DNA from: Steinernema hermaphroditum
Lineage: Eukaryota > Nematoda > Chromadorea > Rhabditida > Steinernematidae
Assembly (NCBI GenBank): GCA_030435675.1
Contig: CM059621.1
Location: 5,208,001-5,272,000, forward strand
Direction: 5' to 3'
Length of the DNA: 64,000 bases
Positions within the stretch are counted from its first letter, which is position 1, and every line of letters starts with the position of its first letter. A model generated the notes under the pieces. The model had not been told where the DNA came from, ran no database searches, and saw nothing but the letters and a program-made list of their open reading frames with translations. A program made the position numbers and the translations under genes. Positions 22,400-33,055 of the stretch are shown here, one piece after another.

Positions 22400-22651
22400 G
22401 GCTCTATTAGGGAGAAGTGACCAAAACTATACCGATCTTGACATAATGGTATTTATTTTGACAAAACTGAATTTAGATTGACACAACCACATTTCACTGA
22501 CAAAATCATAAATCAGCCTTTGTAGTAGTTAAAGATTAAAGAACGTTTTGTCAGTGAAATGTGGTTTTGTCAAAATAAATACCATTCTGTCAAGATCGAT
22601 ACCATTTTGTCAAGATCGGTATAGTTTTGGTCACTTCTCCCAAATAGAGCC
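22400..22651. mobile_element. Merlin-type MITE
   Basis: A 252-base palindromic element. Both ends read GGCTCTATT(A/T)GGGAGAAGTG inward and continue as GACCAAAACTATACCGATC and a TTGACA-containing arm. It is fl anked by an 8-base direct repeat TTTTATTG (22392-22399, 22652-22659). The terminal GGCTCTATTAG is shared with the Merlin element at 34989-35831, so it is probably mobilised by the same transposase type. Confidence 0.82.
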
Positions 22652-24592
22652 TTTTATTGCTCATCTCAACGCAGAGCTCCAAAGACTTGTTCGACGAGTC
22701 CACCTGAAGATCGAAGTGTTGACTTTGCCTTATCGATCAAAAGTCAACCGACACGAAAGCGGCGCCGAATAGTCACAACACAAAAACCACGTTTTTTATG
22801 AATGCACTAATATGACGCTAAGAAGCTAAGGGCACGTTTTTGCTGTCGATAGAAACAGGAGATAAGAGAACGGAGGAGACTGAAAATGTTGCGAACTGAA
22901 CAGAATCTCAGCGTAGATTAACGTAACTCTTCTAGAGAATTTATATCTATAAAGTCACGAAGCGAAATCTTAGAGGTTGTCTGTTGCGCTTGCACTTTCC
23001 TTCGCCATGTTTACAGATTTGATTTGATCTGTTTGGTCTCAATAGGACAATGTTCGTGGAGACAAAGAGCCGAAACTGTTTACAATTTCCAAGCAGCAGT
23101 AAATATGTGTTAGGAGCGTAAAAAATGCCCTTTAAGGAAAGTTGACGAAAATTCACTGATAACCGATCGCGGTTACTCCAATGATAAGCGGTCGCAGTTA
23201 TTTCGGTCTTGGAGAACAATCCGGCGCTGATTTCGAGCACTGTGTCCTTCTGGAGGATTGTGAACAAGATTAGTCCCATTTCATTGGAGATCATTGCGTA
23301 TAGTTGGAGATATGGATAAATTCCAGATCAGGATGGAGGCATTTATTTCACATGGATATGAAGATGAGAAAGAGATAAAGGAAAATCTTTTCGTGAACGT
23401 CTATATTCATCTAACCGCTTTATGTATTGATACAAGCGAATACCGTTGTTCAACATCCGATCGAGCCTAAACACTGAAGAGAAGCACATAAATAATATCA
23501 TGTGGTAAAGACGTCACCTTGATTGTCCTTGATGTTTTTCCCCATCTTCATATTGTACAGAGTGTACAGCGGAGGTGCTTCATAGTTCGGCCTGGATAAA
23601 TGCGTGTCAGAAACCGGGTAGAGCTCCACGCTCCCTCAAACATTGTTACGGTAAGACGTAACAAATCGGGAATCAGGATGAACTGAAGCGTGACGACGTG
23701 ACGAAGCTCGTGACGAAGCTCCAAGTCATTTGCACGAACGCCACCGTTACAGCAAGTCGCGATCCAAGAAACCAACTGGTGTTAACTGCCCTGTGAAGAA
23801 GGATGACGGTTCAAGAGCCGAAATCCTTGACAGTACAGACCATCTAACCGAAGAGCTCTGGTGATCGCTCAACTGCATAGACGTTTTCCGGAAGAGGACG
23901 ACTTCGCTCTATGGTTCCAAGTTGCGAAAAGCCGCTCGCTACTTGTCCCAGAAGAAACAACGGACATGCTGTCGTACTCACCGAGATAATGTTGAAAGGC
24001 CGGCTTTGACAGATTTCGCGTGAATTTCAACGTCCAGTATTGAACCCGGAAGGCGTTCAGGCAGAGGGTGGTTATCGAACACTGGAGGATTCCACGAGGA
24101 GTGGGTGACGACTGTGCTACGTTCAAGAAGTGGAAGTTGAGAAAAAGTGGTTTTCGGCCGTGGTATCGCCCATACTTTTTGCGAAGTAAAGTACATAATA
24201 CTGAAAAGTCTTTTTCTGGTTCTTCCCTCTAGCAGTATTCTAATGGTGATCAATTCATACACCTTCAAGCCGATTGTGAACACTGTGCTGCGATTTGTAT
24301 GTTTCAAAACTTTCATTTGAGATGCTTCGGGTTATCTGTATTGAGTGTGCTTGCTCTCACAGATACAGCTAAAGAAATGGATATTCTCCTTGAAAACCAT
24401 ATTCACATCGTACAGATAGTATTTCTGCTTGCATTTCGGTAACGTTTGCCAAGTCATTCTGAGCATTAAGTCTTCAGATTTTCGTGCTAATATGTTTGTT
24501 CTGGGTGGTTTGACTACAGCACATCCTAAAGGGGCAATATCACTTCTCGAGTTTCGCTTTTCTCACCAGTCGTTCCCAATGGGTGAAATATA
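22652..24592. other. Long spacer, no supported gene
   Basis: About 1.9 kb. Minus-strand open frames at 22947-23294 and 23869-24316 lack splice signals, signal peptides or motifs I trust. No repeats seen. Confidence 0.45.
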
Positions 24593-25137
24593 CAGTGGCG
24601 GACATATAAATAAGTACACCCCCAGTAAAAAGCTATAAGTGTCCATTTACCCCAAATTTTTTAAAGTTCACATAAATCGATGACTATCATCAGAAGTAGA
24701 ATTTAACGGGCAATAAGGTGGTCTAGTTCGTTTTCCGTTCGGGACCCAAAATGTCGCATTTAAAGGTGAAACGTTCGACCGACTCAATTTCGGTGACGAC
24801 ATATAAATAAGTACACTTTCAGATCCCAATAAAATAGAACTGTATTCATAGCAATATTAACAAATATCAAACGGGAAGAAATTAGTACTTTGTTGCATAG
24901 CCCTTATTCGCAATAACCGCTTCACAACGACGCACAACGAAATTGAGTCGGTCGAACGTTTTACCTTTAAATGCGACATTTTGGGTCCCGAACGGAAAAC
25001 GAACTAGACCACCTTATTGCCCGTTAAATTCTACTTCTGATGATAGTCATCGATTTATGTGAACTTTAAAAAATTTGGGGTAAATGGACACTTATAGCTT
25101 TTTACTGGGGGTGTACTTATTTATATGTCCGCCACTG
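24593..25137. mobile_element. Tc1-type element, internally deleted (545 bases)
   Basis: Starts CAGTGGCGGACATATAAATA and ends with its inverse, inside a TA target duplication (24591-24592, 25138-25139). The inverted arms run about 200 bases. The centre, read on the minus strand, encodes RRCEAVIANKGYATKY, which resembles the C-terminus of Tc1 transposases (an R..I..KG..TKY ending). So it is a deleted Tc1 relative, not just a hairpin. Confidence 0.85.
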
Positions 25138-25652
25138 TATATGTAAAGGATATCTGGAAATTAGCTCGTGTTCTACGAGACCATTTTTCAACAAAAAATG
25201 GATGAAGGGACTTTCCTTGTTAATTAACCGAACCCTGTTCGCATACATATTTGCGACTGAACAATCTGCTAAGGACATGTTCAGGCGGAAGATCTGCCTT
25301 CAGATGAAAAGCTCAACTAGAATACTCTATCTATTCTCTCATTGTTTGAACCGTAGTTCGATAGTGTAAGTAAAATAAGAAATCACTCCTTTTTCACCTC
25401 TTATGTTTTGTTCTACGATCACAAGACTACGGACCAGGGGCTGGTTCAATTTGTTTGTTTCCCAATTCACATAAGCGATGATAACATTCACGACGCTAAA
25501 TCAAGTATCACACAACGGTGCTTGAGGGCAAAGACTATGCATATTGTTGCTACAGTGGTTACCTGGGCGGAGATCATTTTTTGCATAATTTTTACCCTTT
25601 AAATACGCATCGCCACAAGCAGTTATCATCCAGTTATCAACTTGTTGAGAAC
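25138..25652. other. 5' flank of peptide member 2
   Basis: About 500 bases with no supported gene. A TTTAAATACG stretch at about 25598, some 55 bases before the start codon, may serve as the TATA element. It does not carry the promoter block of members 3, 4, 7 and 8. Confidence 0.45.
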
Positions 25653-25943
25653 ATGTCTCCCAAGACCATCTTCCTCGCCCTCTTCTGCCTCTTCGCCTTC
25701 GCCATCTCTGTTGGAGACTGTCATCCTGGAGCAATCTTCGCCCACAAGACCCAGTTCATGGAGAGCTACTGTTGCGGTGGCCCCTTCCGCTGCATTGGTT
25801 ACTGCAATAGTCATGGATGTAGCCGTGGTATTATAATGTTCATTTTCTCGTATCTTCTCTATTTTGTACATTTAGGTTCTTGCAACACACAGAACTACAG
25901 GTGCGAAAACTCCTGCTCCTGCTCCAATTGCCGTCGAGGCTGA
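25653..25943 (+). CDS. Cysteine-rich secreted peptide, member 2
   Basis: An 80-residue family member. Exon 1 is 25653-25827 (175 bases), exon 2 is 25876-25943 (68 bases), intron phase 1. Signal KTIFLALFCLFAFAISVG, then DCHPGAIFAHKTQFMESYCC. The cysteine spacing is the family one with six residues in the variable gap (CNTQNYRC), and the peptide ends SCSNCRRG. The intron is unrelated in sequence to that of members 1, 3 and 4, marking an older branch. An AATAAAG signal lies at about 26153. Function unknown. Confidence 0.85.
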   Translation: MSPKTIFLALFCLFAFAISVGDCHPGAIFAHKTQFMESYCCGGPFRCIGYCNSHGCSRGIIMFIFSYLLYFVHLGSCNTQNYRCENSCSCSNCRRG

Positions 25944-26349
25944 TGATGGAATCTCGATGATCTAAAGATATTACACATGCTTGTTTTATACCGTTGTACA
26001 TAAACATCTTTGTTCATTGCACAGAGTATTTGGATCGCTTAGCACTTGCTCGAATTACAAGAGACAGCAACTTAGCCTTTACTAAAACGATTGTGCGTTT
26101 TGGGTTATCGGCTATGGATCAATGTCTCAGTAAAGTGTCTCGAAAAGAGATTTAATAAAGCTGTTCGACAAAGCTGGTGCACTGTCTTTTGGAAATTTAT
26201 ATATCATCTGCTTTGAGAGGACGATTCAACAGGTTTCGTGACTAGGATTCAGGGTACCAATAAAACTTGACAAAAGCAAACGATTCAGGCAGGCTGATAC
26301 AACGTTCCACAGGTTCCCCACAGTTTCATCAAGCAACGATGCAGTACAG
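25944..26349. other. 3' flank of peptide member 2
   Basis: Holds the presumed 3' untranslated region of member 2 with its AATAAAG signal; nothing else supported. Confidence 0.4.
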
Positions 26350-26539
26350 TGATAGAAAGATCCACTTTGAGAACACAAAGCTGTGTTTAATATGTAAAAA
26401 AATCGATGAACCCGTTGGCATCTTGATGCAGTTCGTTGCTTATCAACTGTCGATCATAATTCCGAGGTGTGAGGAGAACTCCGTGCTTTCGAATTCCTTC
26501 TTCATTTAACTTTCGCATTATATCAGGGAATACCAAATA

Positions 26540-26760
26540 CTTATTCTGGAAACAGATGAAGCACAAAGACCATGATGACGTTTCCAGTCTTGTTCATTTC
26601 CACAAGGCCGACATCATCATAGTATAGAACCATATAGCATAGATGAGCTGCAAAGAAGAACTGTATGTAATGGTGCATTCACTACTAGAAACGCAAAGAT
26701 CAATCGCGTACCGCAAACATCTTCAGGGCACAATACTGATAAGATAGAAGAAGTTGCACT
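26540..26760 (-). pseudogene. Membrane-protein gene fragment upstream of peptide 3
   Basis: On the minus strand the sequence reads as a hydrophobic piece (FAFLVVNAPLHTVLL) and then MNKTGNVIMVFVLHLFPE followed by a stop. The same fragment, with compensating indels, is repeated at 28303-28506 (FAFLIFNVPLHAVLFLYLI, ending SVSHLLPD). It looks like the last exons of a receptor or membrane protein caught in the duplicated block. No complete gene around it. Confidence 0.35.
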
Positions 26761-26901
26761 TTCCCACCGACGCGGATGCGTTCTTTAACATTGCGACCAA
26801 AACATCAAGCACAAACACCGTTCCTCTACCTCAAAAAGCACAAATATCATTGCTGCACAATGGAGTGTTTGGTGATAACTAATAGTTGATCGGTAAGTAC
26901 A

Positions 26902-26970
26902 CAATCTGTTTGCAGTTGTCAACAATTTTTTGCAGAACTCTAACTCCATAAAAGACAGTTACAACCAGGT
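26902..26970 (+). promoter_or_regulatory. Conserved promoter block of peptide member 3
   Basis: The stretch AATCTGTTTGCAGTTGTCAA, a T-run, CAGAACTCTAACTCC and a TATA-like ATAAAAG (26948-26954) are almost unchanged before members 3, 4, 7 and 8, and partly before member 1. The TATA-like site is 63 bases before the ATG. Confidence 0.65.
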
Positions 26971-27010
26971 AGATATATCTTCACCGGGTTTTCGACTTCC
27001 CAGCAAAGCA

Positions 27011-27301
27011 ATGTCTCCCAAGACCATCTTCCTCGCCCTCTTCTGCCTTTTGGCCTTCGCCATCTCTATTGGAGACTGTCATCCTGGAGCAATCTTCGTC
27101 CACAAGACCCAGTTCATGGAGAGCTACTGCTGCGGTGGCCACTTCCGCTGCATCGCCCATTGTAACAGTCAGGGTTGCAAACGCTGTAAGACAATCCACA
27201 CTCCGCTTACGTCCTCCATAATCAACTTACTTATAGCTAACTGTGGCACAAGTGACCGTTGTGAGAATTCATGCTCCTGCTCCGACTGCCGATTTGGTTA
27301 A
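27011..27301 (+). CDS. Cysteine-rich secreted peptide, member 3
   Basis: A 79-residue member: exons 27011-27185 (175 bases) and 27237-27301 (65 bases), phase 1 intron of 51 bases. Differs from members 1 and 4 at only a few residues (for example SIGDC for SVGDC and AIFVH for AVFVH), and the intron is also nearly the same, so these are recent copies or undergo gene conversion. All 11 post-signal cysteines are present; it ends CSDCRFG. The frame upstream stays open through the promoter but the ATG at 27011 aligns with all members. Confidence 0.88.
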   Translation: MSPKTIFLALFCLLAFAISIGDCHPGAIFVHKTQFMESYCCGGHFRCIAHCNSQGCKRCKTIHTPLTSSIINLLIANCGTSDRCENSCSCSDCRFG

Positions 27302-27330
27302 TACCAGATTCTCGACGCATTAAGTTGATA

Positions 27331-27802
27331 TGAATCATTGTATATACTTCAGTGTATGGTCCTTGTATAAATTATATCCCTATGTATACCATTTACCATT
27401 GCTGTTCCCGAATCAACAGCATTACACCGTGTATGTCTCGTATATGCACAATATATGTACAAATGACAGTATTGACGTGGATCTTCTTCTAGCTACGGCT
27501 TCCAGCAGGCGTAACTCCTGAACTAATCACTTCGATGCAGATGAGAGCTCCGAAGTCGCCCTGTGCCATAGGTGCTCGTAGAAGGATTTTCTTTTAGTCA
27601 TTTAGTCATCGAAGTCATTTTCACGGATTTCTGTGCACACTTCGTGCTTGTTATACGCATTGTGATTTTTGCATTTTTGCATTTTTTGATATCACAGGGT
27701 CCAATTGAGGCGCGGCGAACGGAGCGGAGTCACTTGATGTACATATAAATGTCTATGAGGTTTAAAAAACGGTATGTCTAGCATAACCAGTTTAATAAAG
27801 AG
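27331..27802. other. Spacer between peptide members
   Basis: No gene or repeat supported; 3' flank of member 3. Confidence 0.4.
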
Positions 27803-28056
27803 CACTTAATGAGTTTAAAGAGTTTATTTCTTGTATCAAAGGCTATCAATATTGCGGATGGTCGGGTGGTGATGAAGAGCTTCTTGGTGAGGTGTGATTC
27901 TGCTTGCGTTCCACGCCAGCCACGACGGGTTGTAACGGGACGATCATTGTGCCAACAACGACGGCCGAGAACGACCGCTCACTCAACTCGTCCAAGTGAA
28001 CCTCAGAGAGCGAATGAACCGACCGACCCGACCGATCGCTGCGGACACAAATGAAA
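27803..28056 (-). repeat. SINE-like subfamily A, minus orientation
   Basis: The 3' tail (reverse of GAGTTTAAAGAGTTTATTTC) is at the left and the 5' head (CGATCGGTCGGGTCGGTCGG in reverse) at the right end. Internally deleted compared with the copy at 42908-43553. Confidence 0.75.
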
Positions 28057-28659
28057 ATGACCCCTTTGCATGCTTTGATAAATTGAGATTTTTTGTTCGA
28101 TAGCAGGCGTGTTCTGATAATACGCGACAAGAAGATCCACTTTGAGAACACAAATCTGTGTTCCTTATGAGGAACCGTTGGCACCTTGTTGCAGTTCATG
28201 GTCTACTGTCAAGTGAGAATCATAATTCAAAACAATTCCGTGCTTTCGAAGACGTTGCACATTTTATTTTCGAATTGCCAAGGACCACTGTCCACAAAGT
28301 ACTTAATCTGGAAGCAGATGAGACACAGAGGACATGATGGCAGTTCTATTCCTATTAATTTCGAAGGCCAACGTCATCATGCTATAGAACCATATAGCAT
28401 AGGCTTCTTTGATGAGGTACAAAAAAAGAACGGCATGTAATGGTACATTAAATATTAGAAAAGCAAAGATCGATCGCTTACGACAAACAGCTTCAGGGCA
28501 CAACACTGATAAAATGCAAGAAGTTGCACTTTAACATCGTTCTTTGACATTACCACCCAAATATCAAGCACAAACACCGTTTCTCTACCTCAAAAAGCAC
28601 AAATATCATTGCTGCACAATGGAGTGTTTGGTGATAACTAAGAGTTGATCGGTAAGTAC

Positions 28660-28730
28660 ACAATCTGTTTGCAGTTGTCAACAATTTTTTGCAGAACTCT
28701 AACTCCATAAAAGACAGTTACAACCAGGTA
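28660..28730 (+). promoter_or_regulatory. Conserved promoter block of peptide member 4
   Basis: Same block as upstream of member 3, with the ATAAAAG at 28707-28713, 62 bases before the start codon. Confidence 0.65.
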
Positions 28731-28768
28731 GATATATCTTCACCGGGTTTTCGGCTTCCCAGCAAAGA

Positions 28769-29059
28769 ATGTCTTCCAAGACTCTCTTCCTCGCCCTCTT
28801 CTGCCTCATCGCCTTCGCCATCTCTGTTGGAGACTGTCATCCTGGAGCAGTCTTCGTCCACAAGACCCAGTTCATGGAGAGCTACTGCTGCGGTGGCCAC
28901 TTCCGCTGCATCGCCCATTGTAACAGTCAGGGTTGCAAGCGCTGTAAGACTACCCACACTACACTTACGTCCTCCATAATCAACTTACTTATAGCTAACT
29001 GTGGCACAAGTGACTGTTGTGAGAATTCATGCTCCTGCTCCGACTGCCGATTTGGTTAA
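28769..29059 (+). CDS. Cysteine-rich secreted peptide, member 4
   Basis: A 79-residue member: exons 28769-28943 (175 bases) and 28995-29059 (65 bases), phase 1 intron. Signal KTLFLALFCLIAFAISVG. It matches members 1 and 3 except that the arginine before CENSC is replaced by cysteine (SDCCENSC), giving 12 post-signal cysteines. An extra cysteine would leave pairing different from its sisters, or free for dimer formation. Confidence 0.87.
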   Translation: MSSKTLFLALFCLIAFAISVGDCHPGAVFVHKTQFMESYCCGGHFRCIAHCNSQGCKRCKTTHTTLTSSIINLLIANCGTSDCCENSCSCSDCRFG

Positions 29060-29090
29060 TCGCAGATTTTCGACGTTAATCGACGCATTA

Positions 29091-30265
29091 AGTAAGGAAT
29101 TGTATACACTCCACTGTATGGGCCTTGTATAAATATTTATCTCCCTACCGAAGTAGATATGGTCCGCTCAGAGAGCCAGCTAGCTAACGCAGTGGTCGAC
29201 GAGAGTGGATGACATAGTACATAGTGGATGTACAATGTGCGTCTTCTTCTGAGCGGAGAAAGAATGGTTTTTGACGTGACGCGACGATTTTTCAGTCGTA
29301 CATATTTGATTGTTTACTTAGGAGCTAGGGCAATCCGACTCCATACTGGCAGTCTTTTTCAATTCCGCAATTAGTACTGATAAGACCTTAGAAGTTGCCA
29401 GTTCCCGCTACCCCCAGTCCGACGGTAAAAAACTAAAAAAAGCACACCTACCGGCACTGCGTAGTTATCATCTAATATCTCAACTGATAAGAACTCAGGA
29501 GTTGCCATTACTGAACTATGCTGAGGATCAAAGTAGCAAATGAAACCTGAACTTCATCATTATAGCAGTGCAAAAAAGACACACTTCCGTCCTTTCCTTG
29601 ATAAACGATAAAACACATGCAAATTCATAACTCACGTACATGTACCCTGCATGAAACAACCAAAAGAAGAAATGAGCACACGCTATGTAGGTGTTATTTC
29701 ACAAATTTTGACTAGCTTAGTACGTTGACTCATCGGAATGGAAAAGATTTGCATGGGGTTTCCATCGAAAAATTTGCACACGCCTGATCAACACTGATCA
29801 AGGCAGACAGTTGAGGTTCTAGAACCGCTCTACTACCACTACGAAAGGAAATGTTCACTGTTTTTTTTGTAGAACAGAAACAGGACCTGTATAGAAGTGT
29901 CTTTAGAGGACAGAACGCCATCGGTGCGGTCTGTACAAATATTTACAGAAAGGTCGAAATCACTGGAGACTCTGCCTTAAACAGGGCGTTCATTTTGATC
30001 AGAGCGGACCGTTTCTTTAGCATGTGAGATATTATAGAACCTTGTTCTCCTTGTTCTAATCCGGCATTCCTTGGATGATCGTTACCCGTTCTGTAAATGA
30101 ATAGAGGTAGATAGAGTTCGAACAACTGCTTGACTTCTCTTATCACATACTCGTGTACTTTTGCAACTGATACCACCGGGTACCTTTTTTGTACGTTTTT
30201 CTGCATAAATACCTTAGTCCATCTGTCGTTTTACGCCACCAGTCGCACACTTATTCAGTGAGATC
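29091..30265. other. Spacer upstream of peptide member 5
   Basis: About 1.2 kb with no supported gene. Near 29165 and 29255 short inverted phrases (CCGCTCAGA / TCTGAGCGG) could bound a small MITE of about 100 bases, but I cannot confirm it. A TAAATACC stretch at about 30206 may be the TATA element of member 5. Confidence 0.4.
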
Positions 30266-30554
30266 ATGTCTACCAAGACGCTCTTCTTCGCCCTCCTGTT
30301 CCTCTTCGCTTTCGCGGTCTCCATCGGCGAATGCCACGCCGGACGACTCTCTGCCGTCGATGGAGATGTTGAGAATTCCTGCTGCAATGGCCGTAAACCG
30401 TGCGCGGCATACTGCAAGGAGAAAGGCTGCGGTTTTGGTAAGAAAACTGGAAATTCGCTGCTTGTTGCATTTACTGTACTTAAATTTAGCTCTCTGTTTA
30501 TCGATTGATCGATGTGAGAAGGCCTGCAAATGCTCCCGATGCCACGCAGGCTAA
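30266..30554 (+). CDS. Cysteine-rich secreted peptide, member 5 (diverged)
   Basis: A 78-residue diverged member: exons 30266-30437 (172 bases) and 30490-30554 (65 bases), phase 1 intron. Signal KTLFFALLFLFAFAVSIG, lone cysteine in ECHAG, then CCNGRKPC, AAYC, KEKGC and, after the splice, LCLSIDRCEKACKCSRCHAG. The spacing CC-x5-C-x3-C-x4-C-x4-C-x5-C-x3-C-x-C-x2-C is identical to member 1 although most other residues differ and are more basic. That is strong evidence that the fold is under selection. It ends in glycine like members 1-4. Confidence 0.87.
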
Positions 30555-31084
30555 TGGCATCAGTTCCTCGAAGCCGAAGTACAAAAAGTTTTCATTTGAT
30601 CGGTATAAGATAATCTTAAGTATCCGGCCGGTTGTGTCATTTGTCATCATTGTTTAAAGTTTGTTTGGATATACACGCCTTTGATTTTATGCGCGGTCAA
30701 TTCGGGAAGATAAATACTGTACATGGTTGAAGATAGCCGTATTTTTGAGTAATGGTAGTTAGCCAATATAATAGCGCTTCCGAAGGAGGCCGGCCTAGAA
30801 CATAACTGACAATCACCGATGAGAAACGATGCCACGTTGGTGAGAAAGCCTCTTTTGACGGACATAGAGCGCGTTAGGGCATCTAGTATTTTGCACTGTT
30901 AATAGACTCACCTAGGCCTACCCGTTTGCCCATAGTATTGCGTCGATCTTAGAGTTGCATGATCGACCGTTCCCTTGTGAGATGACAGCGAATGTTCTTC
31001 TTGGATGTGATCCCCTATATATAAACGGAGAACCGACGGGTCCGTTGGTCTGTGTGTGTGTTTTTCCGTGCGCACGGCGGAAAC
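30555..31084. other. 3' flank of peptide member 5
   Basis: No supported gene. Confidence 0.4.
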
Positions 31085-31165
31085 ACCCACACAAAATAAG
31101 GACCCCGAGGGGAACCGAACCCGCCACCGCCCGCTTACAAACAGAGAACGTTCGCAATGAGCCAC
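31085..31165 (-). ncRNA. tRNA-like sequence, possible tRNA-derived SINE head
   Basis: On the minus strand TGGCTCATTGCG resembles a pol III A box and GGTTCGGTTCC, 45 bases from its start, resembles a B box, with a GGCGGGTTCGGTTCCCCTC T-arm-like surround. Acceptor and anticodon stems do not form, so this is a decayed tRNA or the head of a tRNA-derived element, not a working tRNA. Confidence 0.4.
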
Positions 31166-31336
31166 ACAGACAGTTGAGGTGGTAGTGCTCTACTTCCACT
31201 ATCTCTCTGGCGATGCTAGGCTTTGAATTTTTTTTTCTGTTTTTGAGTGATTTTTTTTTGCCTATTTTGTAACCAGCAGTGTTTTCGGTTCGAGTTTCCT
31301 GAAACTTTACAGTTTTTTCGCCCACTTTAGCCATTT

Positions 31337-31508
31337 ACATGGGCGCCAATCTTGCCGCCCGCAGGGCTATTGGTGTCTTGCCGCCCGCAGGGCTATGGTT
31401 TCTCGCCGCCCGCAGGGCTACAGTTTTAGGCCCCAACTTCAGCTTTTTGCATGAGCGCCAATCTTGCCGCCCGCAGGGCTATGGTGTCTTGCCGCCCGCA
31501 GGGCTACA
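31337..31508. repeat. GC-rich tandem repeat GCCGCCCGCAGGGCTA
   Basis: The 17-base core TGCCGCCCGCAGGGCTA (or C before GCC) occurs five times between 31352 and 31506 at about 28-29 base spacing, with a larger period of about 112 bases marked by CATG(G/A)GCGCCAATC at 31338 and 31449. Confidence 0.85.
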
Positions 31509-32624
31509 GACTAATTGGCTTTTAGTACCTGGAGGGCGCGAATTCGCGCGCAGCCGGGTTTATTCCAACTTAACTAGGAGTAGTTATCAACGCAAAATAT
31601 TGTCCTTTAAGTGTGACTAGTGTGCGGTAATCAAGGAATCGGAACCTGCACGGCAACCGATTTTTTTGACTAGTAGTTTCACAACGCTTACTTGCTCAAT
31701 GATATGAAAACGCTGATTGATGAGTAAGTATTCCTTACATGAGAAAGCTTTGGAATTTTGTCAGTTTATAGAAGTATTATTTAGAGTCAGTACAGGGTGC
31801 GGCAAAAGTTCGAGCGAAGCTCGAAATGACCGCAATGCGTGGCTCAAAACACTTCTTGGTGTCATTCACGATGGTCGGACAAGTCTTTTGGTGCAATTTG
31901 TGCCATGCTTTTCGGATACAGGGTATCAAGGACTCCAAATTAGCACATTTTATAGAGTTGACCTTGCTTTGTAAGGTGCTCCAATTGAAATAATCAGTCG
32001 GGTTCAAAATATTAGAATTTGGCGGCCAAAACTATTTATTCAAAGCTCCGGATAGATATTGCGGCAAACAGCCATTGTTTATTTTGACCCATGGGACAGC
32101 ACCCAGTCCTTTTGGCGAGCAAAATTTCTATCCGGGAAGTGTTCTGAGGCGAAACGAGTGGCCCTCTACCCAAGGATCTCATTTTGGTACACTTTCACGT
32201 TTATTTTGGTAACTTTTTTTTGGGTAAAAACTAGTTTCGCATTGACTTTTGCGGAGATTCTGAGCTACAGCATGACAGCACAGATGTTGCTTCTTTCAAT
32301 GGTTAACAGATAGAGCAGAATCTGTTCATTGGTAAATGAGGTCGTTCTCACAATTTGCGATTGGTTCCAGGGTGTAAAGCTATTCATTTGTTAACCCGGC
32401 ATTTCCGGGATCGGAGGTTTGCGACCAGCCTCTGTTTTCTTAGCCAAAAACGTCAACGGCGACTTTTTTATAAGTTTTAAGCTTCTGATCCTTCTTCAGA
32501 ATTCTTTTGGTGCTTCTTCCGCTGATTTCAAGGTCTCTGGCGACCTTTATTTAAAGGCTGATCCTTCGAGAACGAGAACGGCCTAGGATCTTTTTGATTT
32601 GTGCTTATTTTTCTGCTTGTGCAT
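31509..32624. other. Spacer, nothing supported
   Basis: About 1.1 kb, no gene or repeat I can support. Confidence 0.45.
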
Positions 32625-33055
32625 GCAGAACGGTCGCTCCGGTCGCTATCTGAGTGTCTAGTTGGCCAGATAGAAAACCCCGTAGCAGTTGTGACTATTC
32701 CGGCTTCCAGAGAGAATTTGTACACCCGGAAGCTGCAGTCCCACGACCGCTGACAACAAGATGTCCGACGACAGGAATCCGACGTCCGACGCTGCGTGTG
32801 AAGTCATCCCGAAGGTCGCCGACGCTCTGAGGACGCCACCACCATCGAAGACCCAACTCCAGGACCATGGACCATCAGATTCGAGTACAGAAGCGTGCGC
32901 TGTGCAGCTGAAGATTTGCCGATTCCCAGATGCCCCGTGAAGTGCGCCGTCTATGACCGCTTCGAGATCTACGCCGCGCCAGGGATGAAGTCGTCTGCAA
33001 GACATGTGTCGGACAAGGCATAATGCCTTTGATTCGCGAAATAAAGTCGTAAAGC
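32625..33055 (+). repeat. SINE-like subfamily B copy
   Basis: Head GGTCGCTCCGGTCGCTATCTG, then CGGCTTCCAGAGAGAATTTG, CCCGGAAGCTGCAGTCCCAC, GACAACAAGATGTCCG and GATTTGCCGATTCCCAGATG, ending CGCGAAATAAAGTCGTAAAG. Contains an uninterrupted 59-codon frame starting MSDDRNPTSDAACEV at about 32761, but the frame is broken in the other copies. Confidence 0.8.

Larger units (their letters stand above)
26350..27330. repeat. Duplicated block carrying peptide member 3
   Basis: Direct copy of about 28140-29090, roughly 1.75 kb apart. Shared landmarks upstream of the gene: CTCCGTGCTTTCGAA, AGAACCATATAGCATAG, CAAGCACAAACACCGTT and AAAAGCACAAATATCATTGC. The outer part is more diverged than the last 130 bases before the start codon and the gene itself. 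Confidence 0.8.
28140..29090. repeat. Duplicated block carrying peptide member 4
   Basis: Partner of 26350-27330. It includes the 3' exons of the unidentified membrane protein (28303-28506, minus), the promoter block and member 4. Confidence 0.8.

Noticed and set aside
22947..24316. Minus-strand frames of 85-115 codons
   Set aside because: No splice partners, signal peptide, helices or recognisable motif; length is within chance for this base composition.
31085..31165. Functional tRNA on the minus strand
   Set aside because: Pol III-like boxes are present but acceptor and anticodon stems do not pair.
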